Assembly (NCBI GenBank): GCA_020086605.1
Contig: JACBWW010000047.1
Coordinates: 2,556,363 to 2,620,362 of the forward strand
DNA length: 64,000 bases
Direction of reading: 5' to 3'
Origin: Lanius collurio
Taxonomy: Eukaryota; Chordata; Aves; Passeriformes; Laniidae
Below the pieces are notes generated by a model, which was not told where the DNA came from, did no database searches, and saw nothing but the letters and a program-made list of their open reading frames with translations. The position numbers were made by a program, and so were the translations under genes. This document shows, in pieces, positions 13,577-26,755 of the stretch (its first letter is position 1; the number at the start of each line of letters is the position of its first letter).

Positions 13577-15486
13577 TCTTAATAGAAATGGGAACAATTC
13601 TCATCTCTGTTCCCTCTGTGGTCTCTCTGCTTCAGAGCTATTGGCTCTTGTGCCAGGGCAATTCGAGTTTCCAGCAGCCTCTTGGCAAAGGGCTTCAGGA
13701 GGCAGCCAGGAGCCTATGACCTGCTCAAAGCTTTCTCCCAAGGAAACTCCCTCTGCCCCAGAAATGGCAGCAGAAATCTGTTCCTGCTGCACTGTGACTC
13801 CCACAGGGAGGGCAGGCATGGGCTGGTTTCATTGCAAACCATTCACAGGGTGAAGGGCTGATCACATCATTTTTGGATTGTGTTTCCAGGGGCTTAAGAG
13901 CACGGACCAAAGCTGAACAGGCATTGCAAGGCCTGCTTCTCTAAATCCACACTGGGTCTACCCACCATAGAAAACACTGGAATATTATTTCTTTCTATGA
14001 CCTGGTGAAAGTAAAATGTCACTGTTCTTGCTACAGTAAAAAACTTGAAATATTTGACATTTGTTCATTATACTGTGTTGAAGAAAAACAAAACTGCTTG
14101 TTTTGCTCAGGTTTTAAAATAGAAACTACTGCCTCATTTTGAGGCTTAACTTAAAAGCATGAACATTCAAATTTTTAATTTTTCCGGTAAAACCTTACAA
14201 CTTAAGAGTAAATCATATCTTAACAAGACTTTATTCACATTATTCTTAAGAGCTATTTTGGGAGATTCCCAAGATGGAAAGACATGACCTCACATAGCTC
14301 TGGTGCACTGGGAACACCTGGAAGGATTAACCACTGCAACTAGGAGATGGCATATCTTTCTTTTTGAATTACAAAGCCCTGTCCTAGCTCATGTATAGAT
14401 TTTTATTCAGAAAAACCTCGAGATCTGCCCCACAAGTGTACTAACCCTTCAGGGAAACACATGCCTGTGCCTGCCAGGACACCTAAAAATTCTTGCTTAC
14501 CAATTACAAAATGGGTTTGTGTGTTTCTTCCTTAAATACAGGAGTACCTATAACAAGACTGATCCTATTTCCAGCCAGGTAAGTATTTTTCTGTCTTATG
14601 GCTCCCAAGGACTAATAAACACCTTCCATTCCATTTTGCAAGCCGTGCAAAGGACCAACACAACTCAGAAAACAATTCCTGCAGCTCAGCTAAAAAAGCT
14701 ATGTACTGCAACCCTGATATTCTACCTTGCCTGCCCATTAAATGTTTCTTGAAAGCTAAAGCAGCCACTTGTTTGCTGTGAGGAGGCAGAAACACCTGGA
14801 GTCTGTTCTTGCAAGAGGATTTGGCAGGGGTGAAGCCAGCCCAGATGTCAGCTGGGGCTATGAGTTTTATTTGACTGAGATTAATTTTGTACAGCCAAAC
14901 CACTCTAGCAACTACTCTGTTTTTGACATGGCTACTAATCAATTCTTTTGGATAAAAAACTCCCCTTTAAAGCTAATTTAGAATAAATCATGCTGATCCT
15001 TTAAATTTATCTCACAGCAATTCCAAGTACTTAATATCTATCTTTAAAAGAGAAGTTTCCTCTGATCCTCTGTTACACAGAACATCTCCTTGTTGCAGCT
15101 CACACCTGGGCCTTTGCTGCCTGCCTGATCCGTGCCAAAAGATCAGGGCAACCCAGGTGCTGCCAGCCTGCTCTGCCACAAAATTTGGGAAACCAGGGAA
15201 AGTGACTGTCCAGCATTAATCCTCCCAACCCATTGCATGGCCTTGGTCTGGCTTTTGTAGCCCTGTGCTGACCAGAATGGTCATCTCCACTCAACAACAA
15301 CAAAAAATTGGTCACAGATTGCCTGAAATCAAAAGCGATTATCCTACATCAACTGAGCAGTGTAGAAGTGCACTTTTTTTCCACTGGTACCCAACCAGAA
15401 GAACAAGTTGATGCAGAAACAGAACTCAGAGCAGGAGACAGCTCTGACCTGCACAACAAGCTGAAGTCACGAAGCAAATGTGGGGA

Positions 15487-15516
15487 TAATAATGGATCAT
15501 TAATAATCCATTATTA
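15487..15516. repeat. AT-rich inverted repeat (11 bp stem, 8 nt loop)
   Basis: TAATAATGGAT (15487-15497) and its exact reverse complement ATCCATTATTA (15506-15516) flank an 8 nt spacer, CATTAATA. The spacer contains the self-complementary ATTAAT. The stem can form in the ERBB4 pre-mRNA but has only three G:C pairs. It is too short for a miRNA precursor and no flanking duplication was seen. Confidence 0.8.
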
Positions 15517-17489
15517 CAGTCAGTCATTAATCTCTCTGTCTCAGCTTTGCAATGTATACTTTTGATGCACCTAATCATTATACCACATTCAAAATACAAA
15601 AGAGCAAACGATGCCAGTATGTAAGAAAAGCAGGTTAGGTCCTTCCCCACTTGCAGGAGGAAGGGCTGGGACAGTCCCTCCCATCCTTTACAGAGAATCC
15701 CTTAAAACAAAGAGATGAGATATTCTCTTGACAGGTTTCTTAAGGCAAATAACAACTAAGACGGTAAAAAGGCATTCCTGCCACAAGAGAGAAATGCTGC
15801 TGCCATGGACAATCACAAAGGTGCTCCTGGTGGCCCACTGACACCAGGGAGCCAACCCTGGGAGGGACACAGGCCAGAGAGCAGGCTGTGAACAGGTACT
15901 TAACAAGTTTTATGCCCTATTTTGAGCCATATGAGGCAATTCCCAGCTGCTCCAGGGCAGAAATAATTGTTCTGGGTCTGATTTGCCAAGGTAGTTAAAA
16001 AGCACTAAAGTAACCATGTGTGAAGTGGGAGCTGAGCAGGAGTCACACAAGACTCCCAGTACCTCTGAGCTCAACACAAAGCAGGAACATGTCCCACTCA
16101 CCTCCTGCTCCTCTCCTGAAACAGCAACAGGCATCTATGTGTTGTAGAAGCCCTTTAAAATTAGGTGCCAAAATAATATGTATTCACAGGGATGTTCCAG
16201 CTGTACTCAGGCTTAAACACAAGCACAACAAAATGTATTTCCTTATCATGCCATGCAAAACCACCATAATCTGTATTTCATGAACCTTCTTCAAAGCACA
16301 TGGTTGTATATTGTTGTTTTATACAGCCCTAGAAACAGAGGAGCAACAAAAAAACCAAGATTGTGTGCTTTTAACTGTTCCTGCAGCAGAACCTCTGCTG
16401 ATTAATAAAAGATAGTCATTCCCTGTCACTAACACAGGGCAAAGAGTAGCAGCTTAAGATGTGCCTCCAGTCTGAAGCTGCTCTCGTTGTTGAGCATCCA
16501 TGGTCACGAATTCTCTGCCTTGCTCAGGGGAGGCTGCTGTAAATATATTGGTGTTGGCTTTGTCTTATATTAAAAAATTGTACCTAAGTTTTATCATGAT
16601 ATAGAATGTCTACAGTTTAAGTAGTCAATTTAGAAAAGGTAAGCAGAAAAAATCCTCCCATTCCTAGATTATCTTACCAGAGAAGAAGAAAAACCAGAAA
16701 CCGGAGAGTTTATGGAAGAAAAGCAGAGGTACCAAAGAAGACTGCAAATCTGATGGAATGATCCACAGAAACTTCAAGGATTATATGAATAACGCCTGAC
16801 TGTGATGAATATGCAATCAGAGATGTATTTTTAAAGGCTATCCTTTGGATGTAGAGGGGTGCTTATGGTTCTTCACCAAAAGCACCCAGCCCCATAATAA
16901 CTTTTTGTGGTTGTCTCCCCATTTGTCCTATTTAATTTTATTAAACTTTTCTTAAATTTCATAAGTGGACTTTGTTTTTCACAAGGCCTATCAGGGGCAT
17001 TTCATGAGGGAAACCTTCCAGTGCTCTGTCGCTGCACACCTAGGAAAATCAGACTTCCCCTACATTTTGCCCAAGTTTGTGGGGAAGCTCCAGTCTGACC
17101 TGATTTACTGACATACCACGAATCTCTCAAACCCATCTCTCCACCTACACGTGCTTGGCCATTCCTGCTCTCTCCACATTCTGATAACAAACCCCACAGA
17201 GTGTTCATGTGCAGAGTCACCCACTACTAATGTTATCCCAAAGCTCAAGGACTTTTCTTCCACCTGAGAAGTCCCAAACCAGAAGTGACAGCACCAAGCC
17301 AGTGGCCATTTCTCACCTACACCTCAGCCATGGGGGATTTTGGGTGGGTCCTGGAGCAGAGCACTTCTTAGCCATCATAAAAGTGGATTTCAGGCATTAC
17401 TCACACATTCACACTTCACATTCAGTTGTTTACTTATGACCAGCCACCTAAAGTGACAGTTTCAGCTCCTAATGGCTCCAATTACAACA

Positions 17490-17715
17490 GTAATAATCGT
17501 CTGTATTGAAATGAATTTATGTTTTTCATCAATATTCATGCACACGACTTGGAAATTAATTTCCCATTGACATTTTTTCATAAAACAGCCAAATCATTCA
17601 AACGCCCACTCAAAGGTGGAAAATAATGGAGACATTTAAAAATGTCCATTAGATTCTGCTTTTTAGCCAATTATTTTGCCCTGCTCTGTTGATGATAAAT
17701 CTATACGTTAAATTA
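17490..17715. other. Candidate conserved noncoding element
   Basis: This repeat-free AT-rich stretch carries several homeodomain-type ATTA/TAAT cores, including GAAATTAATTTCCC and TAGCCAATTATTTTG. It also has a CCAAT-like motif and a SOX-like TTCATAAAACA region. Composition of this kind is typical of conserved elements in the large introns of developmental genes such as ERBB4. Conservation was not tested here, so this is a suggestion from texture only. Confidence 0.15.
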
Positions 17716-19101
17716 AGAAATCACACTTGCCTCCATCTAGTTCTCCTTCCTCTAATACTAATGGATTTTACAATCCTCCCAGCTCAACTTTTGGAAAGAG
17801 ATAAACTTGTTTCATTTCTTATTTAACCCCTTTCCAGATCAGCCTACACCTGGAATACTAAAGAAGAGTGGAATCCATTATATCCACCACGGTCACCGCC
17901 ACCTGAAATCTTGGTGTCACACTCCTCTCCCAAAGCACACTCCAAGAAGCAGTGATGAGGCATCCTCATCACTAACTCCAAGGGAGTTATCTCAAGCATC
18001 TGAATATATTTTCCTTTGAATCATAAAGCATGTATTATTATCTCTTTGGCAAGGATGCAGGAGAGCAGTGAATTTGCCCTGCACCAGCCTCTGCCTGAAG
18101 GCAGCACAACCTCCCTTTGTCAATCAGTTTGTCAAGTGCACCAAAAACACAAAGGGAGGCTTAAATTCTTGGACTCACTGTTTTCAGGAATGGCTTTATA
18201 GAAAGCCAATCACACATTCCTTCACCCCAGAAAAGATGAGCCCAAAACCAGTCATCATCTCTTTCTAACACATTCTGCTCCCGTACTTCCCACTTAATTA
18301 GCTGTGTTTTTACAGACAGCACCATTATCAGGGTTTCTTGAAAGGCAGCTAACAGAACTGTTTATTAATAATTGCAAACACTCGTGGCAATTTGTTAAGA
18401 CCCCCAGATGGGGGGAATACTCGAGCCCCTTAAGGAACAACTAATTACCAGCAATGCCGTGGCAATCCCCATTCACTTCTTTCTGCTTCAGCTCTCAGCA
18501 ACAGCCCAGGCACCATGTCACGTAGGCACACAGGAAGGGGAAACACACTTTTAATCCTTCCATTATTATTTTACAGTTCTCCTTGAATGAGCTGCAAAAG
18601 CCCTGCATTTTCTTGCAATTAGGCACGTTCTAATGAAGCGAGGGCTGTCTGCACTTAGAGTCTTGCAGATGTTTCCCGTGAGAAGGCAAAACACTCCTGA
18701 AGGTCACCAGCCATTTTCCTGTAAACCCAGTGGTTTGGGAGAGAGCTTTAGAATTGGAGCCTTTCTTTCCCTAGGTGGGAGACTGTAATGAAGGAGAGCA
18801 TAATTTTCTCTGTACTCCTAATTAAAAGCTCAGCTGGCACAAGTGTTTTCCTTCTGTAAGGTCTGCTCTACACTAGAAAATTATCATCCCATTTGAATCC
18901 AGTTGCATGCAATCAACCTCACTGCCATGAACCCCTGGACAGACACATGGCCACGAGAAGAGCTCAGCATGGCCTCCCAGCTGCTGCCCAGCCCATCAGG
19001 GTGTCACTGGCATGAGGTGACACAGTACAGGCTGCTCCATGGCAGCACCACTACAGTTTTAACCCCTTGTACCTGCATTCAAAATTCCAAAGGGCCCAGA
19101 A

Positions 19102-19298
19102 GCACAATCCTGGAGTGCTATGTTGGAAGGGACCTTAAAGATCCCCCTGAAAGTTCCACCCTCATGACATGGGCAGGGATACCTTCCATTAAACCAGGTT
19201 GCTCCAACCCTCATCCAGCCTTGAACAGTTCCAGGGATGGGGCAGCCACAGCTTCTCTGGGCCTTACCACCCTCACAGTGAAAAATTTCTTCCTAACT
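19102..19298 (-). mobile_element. CR1 LINE 3'-end fragment
   Basis: The plus strand carries the antisense of the avian CR1 3' region. Diagnostic pieces are GTTGGAAGGGACCTTAAAG, CATGGGCAGGGATACC, CCAGGTTGCTCCAA, TCCAGGGATGGGGCAGCC, ACAGCTTCTCTGGG and ACCACCCTCACAGTG followed by TTTCTTCCTAA. The element therefore reads right to left, in the same direction as ERBB4, with its 3' end near 19102. The usual CR1 stretch between CTTCTCTGGGC and CTCACCACCCTCAC is missing about 15-20 bp, so this copy has an internal deletion. The terminal ATTCTATG-type repeats are degenerate or absent. It is a dead, 5'-truncated copy with no protein left. CR1 is the dominant bird retrotransposon, which supports an avian source. 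Boundaries are approximate. Confidence 0.92.
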
Positions 19299-20190
19299 TT
19301 TTAGCTGTAATATTAGCTATTTGATTTTCAAGTTAAGCTCTCCACACCTACTACATTAAGTCAAATTTTAAAAATTACCTATCATTTTCATTCAGACTTT
19401 CATTCACAATACCAGAAGAGCACTCAAACGCTTCCCCCAACAGCCTTTCTTCTCCATGACATGGAGAAGTGATCCCTGAGGTGGATAGTACCAGGGACCA
19501 AAAGCATTAATTCCCTGAAATTTGGTCACTAAAATCTCAAATATCATTTCATATGCCATTGCAAAAGCTTTCCAGCACTTCCAGAAGAGTTGCAAGGATG
19601 TGTGTTACCAGCACGGTCCCACTTCCCAGAGAGGCTGTTCGTATGCCACCTACTCATGGAAGCTCATTCCCAATTTTATGAACAGAAACAGCTGGGCACA
19701 GTAGAGACTGACAGTGATTGTGACTCCATCAAGAAGGATTAGCTATGTGTGATAACACTTTCCCAAGCTGATGGAACCCTCTCCTTGTGCCAAACTCTCC
19801 AAAATCCCTTTGGTGGATGCTACACAGAATATTTCACTTGTGTGCCTTCCTGTTCATACCAACCAAAAAACACCATCAAAATGTCAACCAGATTTTATGC
19901 CATGACATTTCAATGATATTGCTTGTACTGACCATGTCAAGCCATCATCACCAGCTTGTTTTATGTCAGTATTTCCAGCATTGTTTCTCTTTTAATTATG
20001 TCACCTCTACGTGATGGTGCAACAGCTGGAGAGGACAAAACAGGAATGATGTTGTGCAGGACCTGTATCACACAGCTACCACTAAAAAAGGGCAGAAATT
20101 AATACAAGAAGTTTTACCAATGGTTCTTCCTCCTCAAGCCTTGGTACCAAATTTTTTTCTCTGTGTACTTTTTCTCCCTACTCTTCACGA

Positions 20191-20204
20191 ACACACACAC
20201 ACAC
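20191..20204. repeat. (AC)7 microsatellite
   Basis: A short AC dinucleotide run continues into interrupted ACAAACAC. Confidence 0.85.
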
Positions 20205-21924
20205 AAACACTTCCTTCCTCATTTTGTTCTATTTGAGGGTAAATAGTTGCTTCTTAACTATAATGTAGGTACTGGACTTGACAAGCAATTAAAGCAAACA
20301 ATTTCCACTCATCTAACTTTGCCAAATTAGTCATCTACCATCTGCTCTATCATCTGGCTCTCCTTGAGGCCTTGCTGTGAATCTGGAAGCACTCACTCTG
20401 ACAAGGAGGCAACAGATAAGCCTCCAAGCTGGTGGGGAAGCTGAGGGATGGAGGTGACATGGGGGTGACACTTGGCACTGTGCTGCTGACCGCTACCCCC
20501 ACCAGGATGGCTTTGAGGAGATGCTTGTGGCTCCAGTGGTCAAATTGACAAATTACCAGCACACATGTTGTGATAGGAAAACATTCAAAATCAAAATATT
20601 TCTCTTACAGCCACTTACGCAGTAGGGTAGCTTAGGAAGTCTGTGGGATTTTTATACCAGATGTGAAAAAATAACTTAGTTTATCGAAATATCTTCAGCA
20701 TTTATAAGCTACTTCCCAATGAAGTACCTACCCCAAACAAGCAATTAGAAGACACAATCCAAGGAAGATTTGAGTAGTCTCTGCTCCCAGCACCTGGCTT
20801 AGCTCAGGTAAGGCTGCATTTTGAGACAACAAAATCATTTTCAAGCAGCTCTGAAATACAACACTGGTCTCCTCTGCTCTCCAGCTTCTGAGAACTGGCA
20901 GGACCTTCTCCTTTTAGCAAGCTTCCTAACTGGGCCTCGAAGTGAAATATCACCACCATTCCTTTTCCACCTGACCTACACGTCCCCATGAAATCCACTC
21001 CAGAGTACAAGTTAGTCCACGCAAACATTGCTGCTCTGAACCATCCCACAGAGCAATCACCCTCCCTGTTGCTGCTGAAGAACATTACAAACTGTTCCTG
21101 CACTAGCCAGGCACTTGAGTGCAGCACCCAAGTTAAAGTGTGATTAACTCTTAATGACACGAACCAAAATTCTTACCTACAGCACCAAAGTTCAGACCAT
21201 CACCAACACCTTCTAAGACTAATAAGCCTGCAGATAAATTACTGTAATGCAAGGCCATGTGTTCTCCCAAGTGCCAAGCTGAAGGTCTAAGAGTGTCCAA
21301 ATATTGCTCTCCTTGCTTTCCAGCCCTCACTCTTCTCAAGCCCTGCTGCAGTGCAGCAGCAGCCCAGCCTGTTTCCCTCTATCCCTGCACCACAGCGTAT
21401 CCTGGCTCCCTACCAGGGCAAAGTGGTGGAAGTCTCTACAGGTCCCAGCAGTGAGAAGGATTTGGGTTGTTCTTTCAACACCAAGGGAAGGACTGGAGGG
21501 AAGATGATGGAGCACAAATGCACAAGCACCAGGGGAACACAGGGGAACTGGGCACTTGGTCTGGTTTTTTGTACATGTGCCTTCAATGAAAATCAATTTG
21601 GCAAGGGATGCCAGTAACATCTGCTGTGGGGTTGGACCAAAATAATTTCCCAGCTCCCAAACCAGGCTGCTTTGCTGAGACACAAAGGGCTCTTTCCCCC
21701 TGGCAGTGCTCTCCAGGGTGCTCAGCTGGCACAGAGCACTGCCCTGGTGCTGCAGTGGTGGCCACGCTCCCCGGCAGCCGCTGCCACTCTGCCAGGACCC
21801 ACACAGCTCCCGCCAGCCGCAGGCCTGTCTGCCTCCCTCCCTGCTTCTGCCTTCCCCAGAGGGCCCCCAAATACTGCAAGCACTCACTCAACTTAAATGC
21901 ATTTTAATTAACACTGTGCAAACA

Positions 21925-22014
21925 CGCGGAGTTTGTGCGTGCACAGGGGAGCGCGTTCATTCAGCTTCCGCCTGGTTCTCAGCCTGGGAAATCCGCTGGG
22001 AGCGCCGGCAGCCG
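21925..22014. promoter_or_regulatory. CpG-dense patch within intron 1
   Basis: Ten CpG dinucleotides fall within these 90 bp, for example in CACGCGG, GAGCGCGTTC and GCGCCGGCAGCCGC, while the flanking kilobases have few. The patch also sits at the right edge of a GC-rich stretch starting near 21.7 kb. It does not encode the ERBB4 signal peptide on the minus strand, and no ERBB4 start codon context was found. It could be an intronic enhancer, a small alternative promoter or simply a GC-rich island. It is shorter than formal CpG-island definitions require. Confidence 0.2.
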
Positions 22015-25000
22015 CTGTGATGGGAATGGGATTGCAGCCCTCGCTGCCTGTACAATATTGAAAAAATACTGGCAAGATGCTCACAAGCCCTCAGATCCTC
22101 CTTCCTAGTAGTTAAGCATCGTTTATGTAAGAGATGCAGCTCGGAGCGGGTAGGTGGGACAGGTGCTTTTATGTCTCTACTGTAACTGCGGGTAATTAGT
22201 CACCACTAAAGCACACAGCAAGAGGCACCTCATTACAGCTTAAGCACAAGCCACTTGTGACATGTAAAAGGTATTTCCCCAAGATCTCCCACAGAAATCT
22301 GTCTCGCATTACATTAGTAATTATCACATAGCCCAAATACCAACTAATAAAATGATTAAAGTAACTGGGAAATTTCAACACCTGAAGAAAAGGACTGCTT
22401 TGGTGAGAACAGCCTTGCCAAATTCTGGCAACCCGACAAGGCAAAACTGCAGGGGGACTTAAACAGTCCGTGGAAAAACACTTGGGAATTGAAGAAAAAC
22501 AGTATCTCATGGGACAGACCTGAAAGGGCCAAGCCACAGTTTGGGTGTCCCCATTACCAGGCAAGAACAGACCCAACACTTTGGAGCTGTTTTGCCCAAG
22601 TGCTTCAAGGTGACTGTGCCATGCAGGAGAATGTGAGATGACAGAAATACCCTATTTTACCCAATACACACACATCTATTAAGTTGAGACGGAATGCAGT
22701 TTATTTTTCATTAATGAAAATAACAGGTTCTCAAGCAACACGATAACCTTGTCAAGCAGGCAGGAGAATCCAGCTCACATAAGACAGCTGAAACTGTAAT
22801 TACTTAGACTTGGAGGTGGTGCAGGTGAGGGGAATGGCACTGCAGGCAGAGGGAAAGGCAGGGGCCGTGCTGAGGCTTTCCAGACCCCCAGGTGGACACC
22901 ACACCTTGACTGGAGACCAAATATGCTGGGCTAGGAACAGAGACCACGTCCTGGTGTCTGTGGGGGTCGTATATGTTATGGTCATGAAGTCAAAGAATTA
23001 ATGTGCTCTGTCACACAAGACATCCTCACACCAAAGGTTCTATTTGCCTAAGTGCCCATGGCTGCACTAAGTACCAAACCTGTATGTTCTATTAAAACAG
23101 GTGCTTTCAGACAGCAGTCTACAGGCAGGAAAAACAAACTTTCAGTAAATAAAGTCTAGGCAAGAACCTTTTTTTTTTCCTTCTATATGCTGTGCATAAG
23201 AACATACAGCCCAGTGTGAGGGCAGCACCTTCTGCACAGCCCATCCCTGACGTGCTGATAACCTCACTGGACATGAGCAGAATACTCAGGGCAAACTCCT
23301 GCAGCACTGAAGCTTCTGCCTGTTTTACCTGGGAGGGGAGGACTGTGTGTCTGCATGAGGAGCTTCTCAGTGTTTGTCATTGATTCTTTAAAAATGAGCG
23401 AGGCAGCAGCTGAAATCACAGTCGGGCTTGTCCCTCTTCACACAACTCCTCCTGAGCCTTTGTAAATGGTTTCTCTTCCCAAGGCTGGAGGGAGCATGGG
23501 GTTTGAGGTCCTCACTGCACCTCAAATGCAGTTACTGTGCAGTTGAATCTCACAAAGCAACCTCAACATCTCTAATTGCTTCCCTCACCCAACCTATTGC
23601 TGCAGTGCACCAACCTAAGGCATATTTATCTGTTATTTTTAGTTTCATATACTTTCAGAAATCATCTCAACAGCTGAGTTCTAACTAACCATTCTTAGAA
23701 TCAGGTATTATAAATTCTTTACAGAACAGTTCGTTCAAATATACTCCGTTAATACTTGCTGTTATGTCTGTTGGGCTTTTTAAAACACACTCCATATATA
23801 TTTTATAAATGTTTGGGTTCATTCCTGCCTCCCCACCCCAGAGACTGCCCTTAAACTTCTGTCCATTGATTGTGACGGTATCAATTTGTAAAGGTCAACA
23901 GAAAGCTGCTCTGACAGCTGAACTCAGAAAGCAATTTTTAAATGAGCTCTTTCTCTTCCTCTACAAAGCAAGATGCCAACAAAATCAAAACCCAAGGTCT
24001 TTATTTCACAGGTCTGACCAGTGGCTTTGATAGGCTTTGGATCCCCGATGGCCACTGAACACTCCTTGGAAATAAGAGCTTGTTTGAGGGTCTTAAGAAA
24101 TAGCAACGTCTGGAATAGCAGGTTTACAAAGAGAAAGGGATGAAAAAGAGAAAGGTTTATTGAAAGAACAACATTAATTTGCTGCTTCTCTGAAAGCCTC
24201 TGCAGACCCCGGATAACAGAGCTCCAGGGACTGCCACACAAACAAAACTGCTCTATGGGTTTGGCCTCATGCATTCTTTTATCATACATGAGTAACTTAT
24301 ATTTTACACTAAAAAATCCCACAAGCAGCTGGCCAGTCAAGGAACAGACTATGCCAACTCATTTTGATGCTTGCTTCTGATTTCTTTTGAGAGAATAGGT
24401 TATTTTATTTGGGATTGGGATCAAAAGCCTCTTCAAAAGGCATCTGCCCTTTCCCCCATGCCATAGTTTACTGAATATCTCAAATTCATAACCACTTAAA
24501 GGAGGGCTGTGCAATTTATGACACTGTTATACATGAAGAAAATCTGCTGTAAATCAAAGAAATCAGTTATATAAATGAGCATAAAAGTGCAGGGAAATGT
24601 CACAAGATAGCAATAAAGTATCTTCCAAATGGTAAATCCCGGGAGCAGAAGCACCATTAGTTTAGAATCCTCCACTCAGCAACAGCAGGACTAGTTTATC
24701 ACTGGAGCCACAAATACAGCCGTCCTGGGAGGAAGTTATTAAGCACAGGGTGAGGGGGGGGTTACCCTGCAAACAGCCATAATGCCTCTCACTGACTTCC
24801 CAGGTCCCAGCCCAGGTTGCTATCTGAGATTTGGTCATTTTTCTGCAAATACTACCAGCAGAAGAACAGACTTGTAACTGCAAAACACCGAGGAGTTTGT
24901 TAGGATGAGAGAAATGCAATGCCTTATATAACTCTGCAGCTGCCCCCAGCAAAGTGGTGGCAGCACCAGGAGGATCCAGGGACAGATTAAAGCTGCAGTT

Positions 25001-25859
25001 CAGTGGCATGTGGAGACAAAGCCAGGAGAAAATCTCTCCAAACTAAGCATGGTGCAGAAGAGTCCCACCCCACCCACCGGTGATGATTCTCCCAGGCATT
25101 CCCTTTCCACCGTGCTTGCTCCAGCAAGGCTTTAAAGTGAGCAACCCCGAATAACCACCAGACTGTGCCCTTGGGCTTATTTCTAAAGTCTGTACACAAG
25201 CCATTCCCCATCCTTTTGGACTTGGAGAAGTCCCAAGACTATTCCTGCCCTCTTAAGTGGACATTTATATGCACCTTTATCCTGCACAGGGTAACCATTA
25301 GCTCACTGTTAAAATAACACCCTGCAGTGATTGCTAAAATCATCTGTTTTCTGGTTCTTAATCCAAGGCAAGGGGGGGGACAAAAAGAGAAGACACAACA
25401 GAGGGCAGGTTGCTTTTTTTTGGAGACATGGACAACGCGTTCCCACAGACCAAAAGCAGCTTCATATTGCTGCCTCTCCCGTGAAGATGACAGCATTTCT
25501 GCCCAAAGTCCTCATCCCCTGACTTTATTTTCACAAGCAAACATGGAAGAAGGCAGATAAATGCCAGCTGCCTCACTGCTCCTCCCCGGGCAGACAGCAA
25601 CAGGCACGCTCCTCAGCAGCCCCACTGAGAAGAAAAGCCAGAAAACAATTTTCCCAACACAGTCCCTCTGGGGGGAGGCTGCTCCGGGGGTCCCCACTTC
25701 ATTAATCCCTTCCTCCCGCTCGCTCCACTCCATGATCCAGTTCAGCTGAACCTGGGAACAGAGGGGGAGGCAGGAGGGGGAGCACAGGGCACCTGCCATG
25801 TGATTCCTGGCCAAACCTTGTGCCGGGGGCTCTGGCCAAGGCCTTGTGCTTAAGTGATG

Positions 25860-25902
25860 CGGGAGCACGTGCGGCCGGAGCGGCTCCGTGCAAATTCACC
25901 CG
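25860..25902. promoter_or_regulatory. CpG cluster with CACGTG E-box
   Basis: Seven CpGs lie in 43 bp, and a perfect palindromic E-box CACGTG is at 25866-25871. The surrounding GC-rich stretch runs from about 25.56 to 26.08 kb. CACGTG is the classic site for MYC/MAX, USF and CLOCK-type bHLH factors. Unmethylated CpG clusters inside long introns often mark regulatory DNA, but the sequence alone does not show activity. No splice-ready exon was recognised nearby. Confidence 0.18.
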
Positions 25903-26755
25903 CTGCAAAATGTCCTTGGAGCTGCCTGGCTGTGACAGGGAAATGGCAGCCAAGGTCAGCAGAGCTCCTCGGATGGGAACGAGCCTGAGCTGGTGGCCTC
26001 ATCCTTAAAAACACCCAGACCCTCCCCAAAAGCATCTCACAGGGTGCAGAGACATTCCCAGGAGCAGGGCTCCCTTGTTCTTCCCCCACAATACTGTGCT
26101 TACTAAATGCCTTCGTTTTTTATTACACCCACAGAACAGCAGAATCCAGCTTGGACTGCTAGGAACAGCTTAATTAATAACAATTAGCTGCAGCACAATT
26201 GTGATTCAGGTGGCGTTTTGGAGCATGAAGGAGAAACTTGACACTTCTGCTTGTGTGCGTGGACATAAGAAATTCCAGGCGAAATTAATGGAAACTGAGC
26301 GGCTGAACAATGCCAAAATTCAAATGTACTGTAAAATTACTAAATTATTTCAATGTCACAGGAAGGCGTCGCACTACTTCCAGGATTATGAATCCTTGGA
26401 GAGTTTTAATAATATTTGGTCAAACACCTCAGGAGCACATCACTGGGATATTATAAAACCACTGAGATAATATAAAATCCTTTCTCTTATTTTAGGAAAG
26501 GGTGGGGTGGAAATCCCTGTTTACAAAAGACAGGAGGCAACAGTCCCGAAGAGCTGGGTGCTCCATGCTTCCTGAGGCCACCTGGTCCCTGCCTGGTGGT
26601 GGATGCCTCAGAGGGGGCCTGGCTGTCCCCTCCCTGTCAAGGAGAAGGGGAAGGACACTTTATGAAATTGCTGTTGTCTAAAGTGGTCAAAACACCTGCC
26701 AGTCACGGCAGGTTTATTGGCCACGCTCCCCGCAAGGGGGGCTGCATCTGAGTGC

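Noticed and set aside
21336..21887. 183-codon ORF on the minus strand
   Set aside because: It is the longest frame in the window but lies in a GC-rich stretch where stops are rare, and several other frames on both strands are also open there. The translation is rich in Trp, Cys and Gly without any family motif.
21901..22020. ERBB4 exon 1 or main promoter in the CpG-dense patch
   Set aside because: The minus strand does not encode the known signal peptide, and no correctly phased donor was found. Exon 1 is expected farther upstream.
26201..26470. 89-codon ORF with protein-like composition
   Set aside because: It looks less biased than most chance ORFs, but no family was recognised, no splice sites frame it, and there is no support beyond an ATG and a stop.
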